In this document: one piece after another, positions 45,334 to 58,406 of the stretch
Layout of the letters: every line of letters starts with the position of its first letter
How positions within the stretch are numbered: position 1 is the stretch's first letter
Notes under the pieces: model-generated
Seen by the model: only the letters and a program-made list of their open reading frames with translations
Databases searched by the model: none
What the model was told of the DNA's origin: nothing
Position numbers and translations under genes: made by a program
Source of the DNA: Cantharellus purpuraceus
Lineage: Eukaryota; Basidiomycota; Agaricomycetes; Cantharellales; Hydnaceae
DNA length: 64,000 bases
Direction of reading: 5' to 3'
Assembly (NCBI GenBank): GCA_025174535.1
Contig: JALBUN010000001.1
Span: 3,596,001 to 3,660,000, forward strand

Positions 45334-47605
45334 ATGGGATTCAGTGACGTCTCTTCCTGGGCGAGCAACGCTCTCAACAATCCCACACCTCTCGACATCA
45401 TCATATTTACAACCGTGCTCTGTTCTCTTCTTTGGAAGTCGTCACGATTCCTGCGGTTAAAGTCAACCAAGCTCTCGGGGCCTCCTGCACAGAGTTGGTT
45501 CTTCGGTGTAAGCAAGGTTCTCTTCAAAGCCGGTGATAGCGCCCTTCTTTTGGAGGAATGGGCTGAGAAATATGGTCCGGTATACCGCATTCCCCTTGCG
45601 TTGGGCTCTAGCCGGGTAGTATTATGTGACCCGAAAGCCGTTTCACATTTCTATGCACGGGAAACCACAGGCTTCAGGAGGAAGGAAGAGGGCAGAATAT
45701 TGATTGAGCGCTTGGTACGTTCGAAGTAGAGGAAAGAGCATTGGCCGGTCGTTGACAGTGCACCTTAGTTTGGTCATGGAATCTTGGCAGCCGAGGGAGA
45801 GAGTCACAAGAGGTGTGTACAGAGGCTTTAGCGCTACATGGTTTCAGACTAACTATATCATATAATGTACAAGACAAAGAAAAGCCCTGACTCCTGCCTT
45901 TAGCAACCAGGCAATTCGTCCTCTACTCAGAGTTTTCTTCGATTCTGCACACAAAGTTAGCACACGGCTTAGCACTTTATTTATCATACTTATCTCATTT
46001 TTCTCATGCACATTCCAGCTGAAAGTTGCCTGGGATGGGATAATCGATGGAATACCTTCTGGGGAGACGCTGATTGATGTACAAAGCTGGTAAGTTATTG
46101 ACGACTCACGTTGAATGGGCTAATAATCTTTGTAACTGCAGGATGAACTATGCCTCGTGAGTGTGGCATTTTCTCTTCCCCCGTAAAGACAAGTTGAGAT
46201 TTTTTCTGTTTCATTCTAGTCTAGACACAATCGGCATCGCGGGTTTTGCGCACGACTTTGGTACCCTTCAAGGGCAACAGGCGAAAGTTGCTGATGTTTT
46301 CGAATCCTTCACTAGCCTCAATCCTAAAGGACCTACTTATCGCTCTGTCATCCTTTCTCTTTTCATACCCTTGCTTCCCCTGCTCGCGAAATTACCCACC
46401 CGTTTCACAAAGGTTGTCGACGATCTCAACGATGCCATGGGACGGATATCGGATGATCTCCTGACACGAACAAGAGAGGATAAGAAAGAAAATCGTTTAA
46501 ATACAGGAAAAGGCCCCAAATCCATTATTGAGACGTTGAGTACGTACGTTGTTTCGGCTTTGTAACTCATATTAATCCTCTTTTGGGTCAGTTATAGCTG
46601 AGGGTGCGGAAAGCGAGCTCACGCTGTCGGAAACGGAAGTGCTTGCTCAGGTTGGGTCAAAACGATTCGTTCTTTGGCGTTGTCCTCAAGTAAATAACAG
46701 ATAAAGACCCTCATATTAGCGGGATATGAGACGACATCCAGTGTGTTTGTCGTCATTTTACCTCTTCTAACCCTCTAATACCTGTCCTATTCCACAGTTA
46801 GCCTCACAGTGAGTCAGAATATAAGACAAATAAGTCCATATGGCTTATACACATGCATAGTGGGCTCTAATCAATCTCTGTCTTCAACCGGATATCCAAG
46901 ACAGGCTACGATCAGAGCTTTCTCAGTTAACCATGGACCCCACATTCGAACAGCTCAACACCTCCTTGCCATACCTTGATTCCGTCATGAAGGAAACTCT
47001 AAGGTTGCATCCGCCACTCGGAGAGACTATCAGATATGTGAGCTGTCCAGATGTTATCAGGGAAACACCTCGTATTCAACCATGCTAGGCTGTCAAAGAT
47101 GAGATCATACCTCTTAGCGTACCACTCATGACACCCCAAGGAAAAGTGGTGGACAATGTCCATATTGCAGCGGGGACAAGCGTCAGCGCGCCAGTTAGAC
47201 TCATGAATAGATCCAAAGCAATATGGGGCGAAGATGCCCATGAATTTGTACCAATGCGTTGGATGTCTCTAGAAGGTGGTCTTCCTGATTTAGCGAAAGA
47301 GATCCATGGCTACTCGCACATATTGACATTTACCGATGGTCCAAGGATGTGTCTAGGGAAACAATTCGCGATCTTAGAATTCAAGGTACCGTCTTTGGAT
47401 GATTTTAGTCAAGATAGGGATGACCCTGACTGTGCGCACAAACTACTTTTAGGCGGTTCTGTCGACTCTCATTCGTAACTTCGAGTTCAGCCTAAAGGAC
47501 GGAGCTAATACGAAATTTGATAAGGTGATGGGGATTCTTCCAAGACCCAAGATGGCGGGTGAGGAGGGAGCCAGAGTTCCCTTATTAGTTAAAAGACTCG
47601 ACTGA
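45334..47605 (+). CDS. Cytochrome P450 monooxygenase
   Basis: Microsomal P450. ATG 45334 (MGFSDVSSWASN) leads to an N-terminal anchor helix (LDIIIFTTVLCSLLWKSS) and proline hinge (LSGPPAQSWFFG). C-helix area: FGHGILAAEGESHKRQRKAL. I-helix: IKTLILAGYETTSS, the oxygen-binding AGxET motif. K-helix ExxR: MKETLRLHPP. PERF-like region: PMRWM. Heme loop FTDGPRMCLGK gives FxxGxRxCxG with the Cys ligand. It ends VPLLVKRLD-stop (TGA 47603-47605). About ten exons, roughly 540 residues; all motifs are intact. The pattern fits the large basidiomycete P450 clans related to CYP5144/CYP5150-type enzymes; substrate unknown. No electron-transfer partner or cluster enzyme is adjacent. Confidence 0.9.
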
Positions 47606-48030
47606 AAATAAGTGATCCATCCATACTATAGTACGCATTTGGCAATGTAACGCAGTCATATCGGGACGTATAACTTAAATGTATTGACTACTTTACCTAC
47701 GTTGTGCTTGTCGAAAGAAATTGATCACAGGGGACTGAAACGCCTCAAATGTCTTAGTGTGCCGCGATGGAGCTCTTTCCAGAACTTGACTTTTTGCATA
47801 CAGGGGTGAACGACTCGCTAGACCCTCCTGGCGTGGCAGTTGAAGCAGCAGTAGGTGCCGTCAGATTCTTTACCGGGAAGTTACCGAGATGTGATAGCCA
47901 TTGGACGCTGGCGTCCGAGGTGCAAGCGGCAAGCGCCGAACACTGCGAGAGCGCGCTCATACTTACGGCTCTCCGTGATCGCCAGCTACAGCAAACTTGC
48001 TTTGGCATCCTCATCTCAACCTAGATCCCC
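47606..48030. promoter_or_regulatory. iPGM promoter region with an antisense open frame
   Basis: CpG-rich stretch with open frames on both strands (plus 47767-48024, minus 47754-48014). The minus frame contains a GTAAGT...CGCAG pair that would still keep frame. No domain seen; more likely a GC-rich promoter than a gene. Confidence 0.35.
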
Positions 48031-50389
48031 ATGGTGCAAGTCAAGAACAAAGTTTGCTTGATGTGCGTGCTGTTATTGTTATCATTTATATATGGTTTAG
48101 CGTATCCTGTCGTCATTTTGCAGTGTACATGATGGTTGGGGCATCGCCCCTGAAACAGAGAAGAAGGGAGATGCGATTCGTGCAGGAGATACAACGAATA
48201 TGGATACGCTTGCTAAAGAGAATGCTCATCGCAAACTGGCAGCACACGGAGTCGCGGTAGGGTTGAGTGAAGGTTTGATGGGTAATTCAGAGGTAGGGTG
48301 AGTTTTAGGTGTGGTGTGTTATTGTTGGATCTATTATCAACTGTTTTGTGACAGACACCTCAATATCGGCGCGGGTCGAATTGTATGGCAAGACATAGTC
48401 CGCATCGATCAGTCTATAAAGAAGCGTACATTCCATAAGGCTGAAACCATTGTGGCATCCTGTCAACGTGCAAAAAATGGGAATGGGAGACTGCACTTGC
48501 TGGGGCTTGTACGTGTCAATGTTCACGCGTATCCTGTGCAAAGCCAGATTCCATTTTGATAGGTGTCTGATGGCGGGGTTCATTCCCATATCCGCCATCT
48601 TTTTGCACTTCTCGAAACCGCAAAGGAGATTGGTGTGCCCCATGTTTACATTCATTTCTTCGGGGATGGTGAGCAAAGACTATCAGGTCACACACAATTT
48701 ACTTAATTGCTGGCCAAGGTCGTGACACTGCACCAAGGAGTGCCACTGGTTATGCCAAAGAACTTATAGATTTTATGAACAAAGAGAAAATTGGCGAACT
48801 TGGTGATTTTTATTCATCTATCTTGAGGTCATTTCGCGTTCTGATCAGTTACATCAATACCAATTATCACACTAGCTACTGTGGTGGGTAGGTACTATGC
48901 CATGGACCGGGATAAGCGTTGGGAGCGCGTTAAAGTTGCTGTCGATGCGCTCACGACGGGTCAAGGCGAGTCCACTCCGGAATTTTAAGCCAACGTCTGA
49001 TAAATCGATATTGATGACGGTGTATTATGCAGGCAAGGCCGTGAAATCTAGCAGCGACGTGATTCCAATTATCGAGGAACGATACAAAAAAGACGAGACG
49101 GACGAATTCTTAAAACCAATTGTTGTTGGAACAGAAGGTCGCATAAAAGGTTTGTTCAAACTTTACATACCAGGTACTGTTTCAGTTCCTGATAGGCTTG
49201 GCTTGTTCAGCGGGAGACACACTCTTTTTCTTCAATTATCGCTCGGACCGCATGCGTGAGATCGTTAGCTTATTTGGCTTGACCGAGAAACCTATCGACA
49301 TATCTATCCCGGACGACATCGTGCGTAATCCTCTCAGTTCCTTTGCCTTTTCTATGTCGAGCCAGCATGGATAACTAACTCATTTACTTTGTTAGCATAT
49401 TTCCACGATGTCACGTTATAAATCTGAGTATCCTTTCGAGGTCGCATTCCCACCGCAAGCGATGACAAACGTCCTTGCCGAGTGGCTTGCAAAACAAGGA
49501 GTTAAACAAGCTCACATTGCTGGTGTGTTTCTTTGAACAGCATATTGGCCGCGGTATGGATAACACATATTTAGAAACCGAGAAGTATGCACATGTAACG
49601 TTTTTCTTCAACGGTGGCGTAGAAAAGCAATATGAAGGCGAAGAGCGTCACATGATACCTTCACCCAAGGTCTGTCGTGGAGGTCAACTTGCGGCAGCGC
49701 ACCAGAGTACTCACTAGTTATCAGGTCCCAACGTATGATCAACAGCCTGAAATGAGCGTTCAGGGTGTCGCAGACAAGGTCGCCGAGGTCGTTAAGACGG
49801 ATAAATTCGAACTCGTCATGTGCAATTTCGCGCCTCCTGACATGGTTAGTCATTCCTTCCATTCTTGTCACTTAGCTTGATTGGTTTGGTTACAAAACAG
49901 GTCGGGCACACGGGTGTATACGACGCGGCGGTGAAAGCAATCACTGCAACAGACGCAGCCGTGGGAACGATATATAAAGCCTGTCAAGAGGCAGGATACG
50001 TCCTACTCATCACAGCCGACCATGGAAACGCAGAACAAATGATCAACTCTGAGACGGGCGCGCCTCACACAGCGCACACAACTAATCCCGTGCCGTTCAT
50101 TATCGCTGCACCCAAGGGCAAGAGTGATGATGCCGGCTTCTTTTTCAGCGAGGATAAGGATGACGACGAACCCGGTGCCCTAGGAGACGTGGCCCCAACT
50201 GTTCTGGATATCATGGTAGGAAACCGCGTATTTGTGATTTGACAGAGTACTGATGATGTTATCGTCTGTATGTGCAGGGTCTTCCGCAACCCACAGGTAG
50301 GTTATAGTGCTAATTCATGGCTTGTGTAAAGTATCTCACCCATCAGCACAGAGATGTCGGGAAGAACCCTTCTTGTGCCTTCCAAATAG
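48031..50389 (+). CDS. Cofactor-independent phosphoglycerate mutase (iPGM)
   Basis: Glycolytic and gluconeogenic enzyme converting 3- and 2-phosphoglycerate via a phosphoserine and two metal ions, alkaline-phosphatase superfamily. ATG 48031 ([17 protein letters not shown]) brings the first metal-binding Asp at once. The catalytic Ser is in [13 protein letters not shown]. Then [44 protein letters not shown] and [12 protein letters not shown] follow, and the second metal site has [12 protein letters not shown] and [12 protein letters not shown], then [15 protein letters not shown]. It ends [13 protein letters not shown]. About 11 exons and 510 residues, full length, all active-site motifs present. 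This is the non-homologous alternative to yeast GPM1. Confidence 0.93.
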
Positions 50390-50786
50390 AACAAATGATG
50401 CCCGGAGAAAGACCATTTGGTTATAGACTGTATTCGGCGAGCGTCTTAGATTTGTATGATGCTATATCGATTATGCCATAAAATGCAATTATCCTACGCG
50501 TTATGCATTTGGATAGGAGACTCATGAAGTAGGACATATGCCTCAACCATTTCATGTGAAAGGATACACTGCAGTATGAGTTAAAATCTGCAACTTGAAC
50601 GTCGCCTTCGCTTTTCTGTTTGCACACTTTGCCCCTCGTCGATTCTCAGATACATTTATCTAATAGGACATCTTGGTTCAATATTTGAATTTTTGGCCTC
50701 ACGTATTTTGCATCGTATTGGTATTGTGTCTGTATTATATCCGAGTCAAGTCCAAATTTGGCCAGTCTTCTCCAGCATCTTACGTA
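50390..50786. other. Intergenic, 3' flank of iPGM and promoter of the CDCA7-like gene
   Basis: No gene seen; AT-rich with no TATA box at a useful distance. Confidence 0.45.
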
Positions 50787-53256
50787 ATGGTTGATCGGCT
50801 CTTCCTGTCGGCTTTCCTCCCTTTTGGATGCCGGCGCCCAAGTCATCCAGAGCCTTTACAGCAGTCGCAATCCGCGGCTATCACTTCCTCAGTCATGGCT
50901 CTTTCAGAGGCTTCCGGATCATCACCTGTGATACGCCATTTCTATCCTATCCACCCACAAACGGCTTTGCAACAGCAGTCTGCTGTTTATAGCACATCTG
51001 ATAACCCTCTGGTCGCTCCCATACTTACAGTGTCGCCCCAGCCGCTTCTGTTGCATGCGGGAAATCACAGGAAGAAGAAGAGGAAGCTTGAAGAGGTGGA
51101 CTCAGAGATTGAATACTTGGGCAGCTATAAAGCATGTCTTCTGTCTCTTTGGTGACTATGGGTCTAAGGGATTAATGGATCACATTTGTAGCCGGGAAGC
51201 CTTTTTCGAACAATACCGCATTCGAAGCAGCCTCGAAATGAACCCTCGCATCAGATATCTGAAGCTCCTGCGATTCGCCTCGGTCCTCGAAACCAGCGAC
51301 GCGTCCCATATGTCGAACTACCTGCACATAGCTCCATCGACCTTACGATGTATCGCCCGGCCTCTCTGGCATCTTTGGGCGTGCGGCTACATATTAGGCA
51401 AACTGGCAGCGACAATCATACTCATCCGCATGGCATTTCCTCGCCGGCATCCCCTGACGCACCCACTGTATCTAAGTATCAATATTCAGAAGACTTCATT
51501 CATGGTGAGAAAACTCAGCAAATGTCACGAGTGAAGGGGTCAGGAAGAGATGGGAAAGATGAACATAGAGGAGAACTTGAAGATGATGCCGCGACGTGTC
51601 ATCAATGTAGGCGGAAGACCACAAAAGCGAAGATGCGCTGTCGCAATGTTCGTCCTAATGGTCGCGTATGCCCTTTTCTCTACTGTGAACCTTGCATAGC
51701 CATCCGGTATGTACTGTTACACAAACCAAGCCAATATGACTGCCAGTCGACTGATCAAGAGGGATAGGTACGACGACTTGTTCAACTCGTCTCACCTCTC
51801 TTGGCACTGTCCATATTGTCGTGGCATTTGCAATTGCTCAATATGCCTCCGGAAAGCTGGATTCGGATACATTCTTGATGGGCCTATATCTGAACAGCTT
51901 ACTGGTGTCCAAGGTCGTTTGAGCGTTGCAGGAAGGATGAAGAAACATGCTCTAATTGGGAAATTCGCCAGTAAGCAGAGTGAGGGGGAGACTCCAGTTA
52001 GCGTGCGGGCATGGCTCGCGCGGAAGGGGATTGCAGTGGGTACGGAGGAATGGATGGAGGAACGACGTCGTCAAGGCGTCAGGATTGTGGTCGGGAAGAG
52101 CCCACCGCCAACGGAAAGTCCATCACCGTACAAGGAAGCTCAGTTCAATCCTACACTAGCAGCTTGCACGGATTACTTTGAAGAAGAGGAAGATGTCGAT
52201 GCGTCACTATCTACAACCCTCTCACAAGACGATGGTGGCATAACGATATCACCCGGACCTCTTCCCGATGCAATAGGACTGCCGCCTATCCACAATCGCC
52301 AGCCGCTACTACTAGATGGGCGACATGATCAGGGCGTCATTAACGGTGCGACTGCTGTTCACTGTTATAAAGAACCACCCTCGCAGCCTTCCTCTTTGCA
52401 TCCTTCAGATGCGGATGCTTCAGTATTGTCAACTTCAAGCGAGGACCTTCCCGGACTAAGTTCCTCCCTGACACGCAGTCTCAGGCTTATCGCCGGCAAG
52501 CCGTTACCTGGCGTGATGGGGAAGAAGAAACAAGCTTCAACGCTCAATGTCAAGAAAAAGCAACTTATCAAGTTTAAGAAAAAACGGAATGAGGACGATT
52601 CGGACTTTGAAGAGCTTGATCAGACCACGCAGCGAATGACTGTCATACTTGTACGAGATGGTGATTCTGGCAGGTCGGTCAGGACTATTCAAGAAGATTC
52701 GGATTCGGATGAAGAAGTGGGGTCCGCCAGAGGTCTTTCCCCGATGTCTGATAAATCATACTCACTATGTCGAGTTGACGGACCCTCGACGCCGGTGCTA
52801 CTCCACGAACCTGTGCTAGTACCAACGGAGCACTATGTGCCGTCCAAATTAGATGCGACGATGGCCAAAGACTCACAAACGCAGGTTGGTCATACATTAT
52901 GGTCGTTCAACACAGTTGCCTCGCGTGAGAGCGAACACAAGCAAGAACATGGCCATGGATCCTCGTCATTATTAATGTCAACGCCTTTGTATTCCAATAA
53001 TGATCGACATCTATCACCACAGTTTTCTCTAGAAGACGGGATCCCTGGCCTTCGCCAATCTCCTTTCGAGTCGACATCCTCATCCAAATTACACACACTT
53101 GACGACTGCTTGGATAGGCGTAGCCACGCTCAGGATGATGATGCGTATTTAACAAATAGCCTGGCAGCTTTCACAACATTGGATGAGACATGGGCTACGA
53201 TCGATATGGCCCCATATTTGAATATGGAAAATGACGTGTCACCATTGCAGACGTGA
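50787..53256 (+). CDS. CDCA7-type zinc-finger protein (zf-4CXXC_R1)
   Basis: Chromatin protein with a single cysteine-rich domain related to vertebrate CDCA7, which recruits the remodeller HELLS/LSH for DNA-methylation maintenance. Exon 1 starts MVDRLFLSAF (or MALSEASGSS at 50895) and has KKKRKLEEVDSE, an NLS-like patch. The zinc region spans two exons: CHQCRRKTTKAKMRCRNVR, PNGRVCPFLYCEPCIAIR, then YDDLF and WHCPYCRGICNCSICLRKAG, giving the four CxxC-type pairs. A 430-residue low-complexity tail follows, with a basic patch (KKKQLIKFKKKRNEDD) and acidic runs (EEEEDVDASLS, DSDSDEEVG). Stop TGA 53254-53256. Function by analogy only. Confidence 0.82.
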
Positions 53257-53515
53257 AGGTAATCCATTGTTAGCAGGCATCTAAGTTTATTTTTCTTGTC
53301 ACATTTGTCTTCGGCTTTTGTGCACTGAGCCATTTCGATCCGCTGCATCTTTATGTATCCTCCTTACGCAACAGCAACGACATCTTAATCCCTCTACGAA
53401 AGAGCTGAAGAATTCAAATGCAACGTAATAATCATTCGCTTACTATTCTTACACTTCATATCTTGCACGACTTGAAAGCCATACATGCCCGCTTTAATAT
53501 TCAACTTCCCGTTCG

Positions 53516-55474
53516 TTACAACTTACCCGTCAAGTCAACCTGTACACACTTCACAGATGTGTAGCTAGAAAAACCCAGTTCAACTTACTGTCACCACTAA
53601 CAAAATAGGAAAAGAAACTCACTTTGACAACGCATATTCACCCAATTCGCGACCAATGCCAGACTGCTTGAAGCCGCCGAATGGAAGTTGTGGATACAGC
53701 TTGTTGCAACAATTGACCCAAACTGTGCCAGCCTTAAGCTTGTGGGCGACTCTTAGTGCACGGCTGATATCTTGGGAAAATACAGCTGCTGCCAAGCCAT
53801 ACACTGTGTCATTAGCCACACGGATGATATCTGTATGTCAAGGAACGTGTTTGGTTGCATGCGTCAGGTACAACGTTATAGTGTGACATACCATCCTCAT
53901 CTTCAAATTTAACAAGAACGCCCACAGGCCCGAAGATCTCCTCACGCACAATCCTCATGTCTGGGCTCGTGTTGGTAAAGATCGTAGGTTGAATGAAGTA
54001 ACCTTCGGTGCCATGGCGCTCGCCACCGATGATGGCTTGGGCACCGGCCTTCTTGCCATCCTGAATATATCCCATGATACGCTGTGAAAACGACACGTGT
54101 CACTGACAAGTTGTTGGAGCATCCGTTATGGAATACCCACGTCGAATTGCATTTGCGAGACCTGCGGCCCTTGCGAGGTGCCCTGCTCCAAGGGGTTGCC
54201 CAGCTTAAGCGTCTTGATATGGTCCATGAACTTCTGCGTGAATTTGTCGTAGATGGATGATTGAACATAGATCCGAGAGCCAGCACAGCATGTTTGACCG
54301 TGGTTAAAACTGTACCATGTAGGGAGAATTCAGGGGGTTGGGCACGGAAGAAGAGGAGCCGGCTTACTAAATCCCATGGCTTGCCCATTTGACTACTTCA
54401 TCTAGATTAGCATCCTCAAAGATGATATTCGGACTTTTCCCGCCTAGTTCAAGGGTGACATTTTTGAGGTTGGATGCAGCAGCCTGTCGCATAATCTCGC
54501 GGCCCACAAGGGTACTGCCAGTGAAGGCAACTTTTTCGATAGCTGGGTGCGATGAGATGGCGTGGCCTACAGTCTTGCCATAACCGGTAACAACATTGAG
54601 AACACCAGGGGGAAATCCTGCTTCCTTGGCGAGTGCTGCAACACGCAGAGCAGACAAAGGGGTCAATTCAGATGGCTTGATCACAATTGTATTGCCTGTT
54701 GCAAGTGCAGGGCCTATTTTCCACGCGAACATAAGGACTGCCGTAACTCCAGTATCAGTGACTGACACAGGGTCACCCGGAAGTCTAACGCACGAGGGAA
54801 ATTCCATGGAATAATCTGCCCCACCACACCGAAAGGTTCGTGTCGTGTGTATCCAAGCCTTGTCTCATTGACCTCCATAACCTTGCCGTGGTTTTTGTCT
54901 GCCCAACCACCATAGTAGCGAAGAGTCGCAGCCGTTTCTGTGACGTCAAAACCCTTTGCGTGCGGGAAGATCTTGCCTATCCCGCCATACGTTAACGCTC
55001 GGGCCGCCCGGGACGGAAGAGGGAAGGACTGACCATTATCCAAGCTCTCAATGGCAGCAATCTCATCAATGTGTTCCTCGATAAGCTCTGCCAAACGTAT
55101 GAGGAGTTTTCCGCGCTCAAACGCAGGGGTGTTTAGACCCCACACGGTGTCATAAGCCTTCTGTGCCGCAGCCACCGCGATGTCTACATCTTTGGCAGTA
55201 CCTTCCGCGATAGTTGCAAGTAACTTCCCCGTGGCTGTCATGGAATGCACGTGTCAGCTAACACACAACCAACATCACTCTGGTACCCTTACTTGGGTTG
55301 GTGATGCTGGAAGCCCATGTTAGCGCGAGTATCAGGGAAAGTTGGCTCGACTGACTCAATGGTGGTCTTGTCAGATCCATCGACAAATTCATTGTTGATG
55401 AAGAGACCCGTCGAAAAGGAGGTCTTACCCTTGAAGTGATGGTTGTCGAACGTGTAAGAGAATGTAGGAGGCAT
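53516..55474 (-). CDS. NAD(P)-dependent aldehyde dehydrogenase
   Basis: Oxidises aldehydes to acids; cytosolic ALDH1/ALDH2-like. Start at 55474 ([16 protein letters not shown]). The N-terminal coenzyme domain includes [10 protein letters not shown] and then (after a mini-exon ITNP) [12 protein letters not shown]. Motifs: [36 protein letters not shown], catalytic Glu in [15 protein letters not shown], catalytic Cys in [29 protein letters not shown] and [15 protein letters not shown] last small exon gives [12 protein letters not shown] and TAA at 53518-53516. Intact, about 500 residues. It is convergent with the CDCA7-like gene (259 bp between stops). Confidence 0.93.
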
Positions 55475-56653
55475 AGTCAAGGTAGTGGTGGGAGTGTCGC
55501 CGATCGGTAAAGGGTCACTAGAATTTATATCATTGTTACATACGTACTCTCCCACAGAATTGGCAGCAAGCCGCACGGACCCGTAATTTCTAGTTAGCTC
55601 ACATGACCAATCACGCCTATATCAATTATCCCGCGCTAGGACGTTACACTCTGGGCGATGTGCGGAGATCCACGCTTGCTCTGTCGCAAATAATATCACC
55701 TGCAATCGCGTGTACCACCAGCAGTATACAACCGACCTGGCGAAACCTGAGGCGATTTAATACTATCACGTGATCATCTTCATGGGGTTTCTTCCACCCC
55801 ATCACCGACCCGAGGGACAAAAGCCCAGTTTGGCTTAAGCTGATCTTTTATTAATTATTCCCTCTGGGAAAAGCTTAGCTCCACTTTTCACCCTATCATT
55901 GGATACGCTAGTAAAGCTTTGGGAGTGTGTTGTTTACCATACATTATTCTTCCATACACGTGCGCCTATCGGGTTTAGGTACCCCGCTCATGTCAACAAG
56001 AATATACTCGGTGTACAGTTGTACAAGCTACGTAACTGCGATTGAGATGCCTCTACTTCTAGGGTAAATGGCCTGCTACTTAAGGAACTTTGGCCCTCAA
56101 GTGTGTGAAGTTCAGGTTGGGGGCGTACTAATAGCCAAACCTCAGAGCGACATGTAGAAGAGAGAAAGTAAAGTGAATAGCAATACAACGAATTCATGTA
56201 AGGTAATACACAAACTTTTACCCCGTGGGGATCAAAGATCAAATGGAAGTTGTGTGAAGAAAGCATACAATTAACATCGGAGTAAGACGGTGTACAGTAT
56301 TACAAGCACCTGGCCGGTGTTCGGACCAGAATGGAATTATATCCTTTTTTAAACCGATACGAACCTGAAGACACGTCACAGATCCAGAAAAGTCTGAAGC
56401 CCAGGTGAGCCGCGAAAGCATATTTTTTTTGATCTTTGGTGTGCGACCTCTGGAGGATGCTAAGCATGTTTGTGCATCTCTCAGAACTAGCCTTTTAATG
56501 TCCAACAAGAAGATCCCTGGAATGCGATACTGGGAGGTTTCACGTTCCACAGTCATCTGTCTCCGGGGTACAAGACAAGAATAAATCCACACGGTCACTA
56601 ATCACAAGGAGAATAAATAGTCTATCGCGGTACAGTGGATGACCCTTACCATA
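55475..56653. other. Intergenic, no supported gene
   Basis: ALDH promoter side plus 3' flank of the DUF6533 gene. The minus frame 56239-56598 has no domain. Confidence 0.45.
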
Positions 56654-58406
56654 TCAAGCACAGAAGGTCTTTTCGAGAATGTCGCTGATCTCCTTAGCTG
56701 GGTCATAGCTAATCATGACATGATTATGATGGCGCAAGGATACATCCATGTCGTTTGACACTATGCTCGCGCTGTCCACGGAGAACGCTTGCTGATGTGA
56801 GTCATCCAAGCTGTCCTTGGTATCCCCGCCGACGGACTGGTGTTGCCAATCGACCGTTATAGCGAACGTGGTTAATGCCATCATCGTCGTGCTGTTGGGG
56901 TACACCTCCATATAGCGCATGTTCAACAGAAATCGAGCGGTGATGAGAGCGGAGATGCTTAAGACGCTCTCTCTAAACACGACATGTGTGATGTAACGTG
57001 ATGCAACGACTCACGGTTGGATGAAAGGCCGTGCAGCTTGCTTGAACGCACTCTGATGGAGTCCAAGTATATGGCTAAGTCGGGAGTTAACAATTGACGA
57101 TACAAGCTTACGTACTGGGGCACACTGAAGGGGACAGTCAGAGAGTATCTTCGGGATCGAAAAGAGGACACTCACGAATGTTAGAAGAAGGTGGGACAGC
57201 GTCACAGCAAATATAGCACTAGTAAATTTTGAGTTACAAGACAGATGTAACCCCTGAAAAAAGTCGAACCTGTAGTACATTAAGCCTGCTCATCGGAAAA
57301 TTGTGAGTTCCACGATAGATTGTAATAAGAAAATCACTTGCCGTCGTACAAGATAAGGTTAGCAAGCGTCCTTCTTTGAAGCGCCTTGATGCTTCTTTCG
57401 AAGCTGACCGCACAGAAGGCATTGTATATGACGAGGAATAGGACAACAGAGTCGAACACGAATTGCGAGATAAAATTTATCGTGCTCCCTGGACAGTTGT
57501 CATTACAATTCCAATGGAGTAAAGTGAGAATCTGTCATACACCTGTCATGGAATGTTAACGACTATACCGATAGCTAGAAAGAGAAATGTACAATAATGA
57601 CGCCTTGGAGGGATAATCTCCTTGAGCGCAATCGTTCAGGATTACTGCCATCTGTTGAAGAAAGTTTGTCAGGGCCACCAAACATCTTGAATAACAGACA
57701 GTATATACGCAATCGAGTCCTTCGAGGATTAGTGCTGAGAAACCGAAAACCGATAGTAGCAAACGAGATCGATCGAACATTGCCCATGAACAGACCACCA
57801 AGAGTACTACGCCAAAAGAAATTGTGAGAAATTAATTAAACACAGAAAGTAAGAGAAACGAACTCAAGGTACACAGACATCCAAGAATTTTTATCACGTC
57901 GGCCACACGTTCAACAGGCGAACAGCTGCTTGAATAGAGGAAATGAAATGTTGTTATCCTAGCTCTCAAGAGTAAACGTACTGCACACAGTACAACTCTC
58001 AGCGATTTCAGATTATGAGTAGTAAGAAACATTACCTGAGGTTGTGCCGGGTTGTACGCAGCGTCGATGATGAGGCTTACGATCATCAGATGCCTCGTAA
58101 TGAAGTAGAGAACCGTCATGTAGCGAAACGGACGTTGCCACACTAGGTCGATTTCCTGTGACAGGCATAGAACAAAGTCGTAAAGAGAGAAAGCTAATGG
58201 TCACGAGTCGAAGCAGAAGTCAATATTCAGAAATATAATCATACACGAACAACTCACCGAGGACCGCTAGCTCTCCACATCTGATGATATGCCTGGAAAA
58301 CCTTTTCAGAGTTCCCCATCTTGAAGCATGGCTACAACAAGACTTACGAGCCCTTAACTTCATTTTCGACGATCATTATGATTTCATGGGGCGAAGAGGA
58401 GGCCAT
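56654..58406 (-). CDS. DUF6533-type multi-pass membrane protein
   Basis: Seven-helix-like membrane protein of a family expanded in Agaricomycetes; function unknown. The DUF6533 segment is clear: ISFLSLYDFVLCLSQEIDLV, then WQRPFRYMTVLYFITRHL. Later exons give hydrophobic helices (SRLLLSVFGFSALILEGLDC; FVFDSVVLFLVIYNAF followed by LQRRTLANLILYDG, the typical FxxDxxxFxLTxY...LxxDG pattern). The last exon has LSISALITARFLLNMRYMEV and a cytosolic tail ending ILEKTFCA-stop at 56654. About nine exons. The 5' exon (ATG 58406, MASSSPHEIIMI) and some middle joins are uncertain, and decay in the middle is not excluded. Confidence 0.7.

Noticed and set aside
47754..48014. Small antisense gene divergent from iPGM
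   Set aside because: Both strands are open because of CpG richness; no domain, and the intron-like piece keeps frame whether removed or not.
45334..55474. Possible secondary-metabolite cluster (P450 plus aldehyde dehydrogenase)
   Set aside because: No terpene synthase, PKS, NRPS or transporter lies between them; the intervening genes are iPGM and a CDCA7-like protein.
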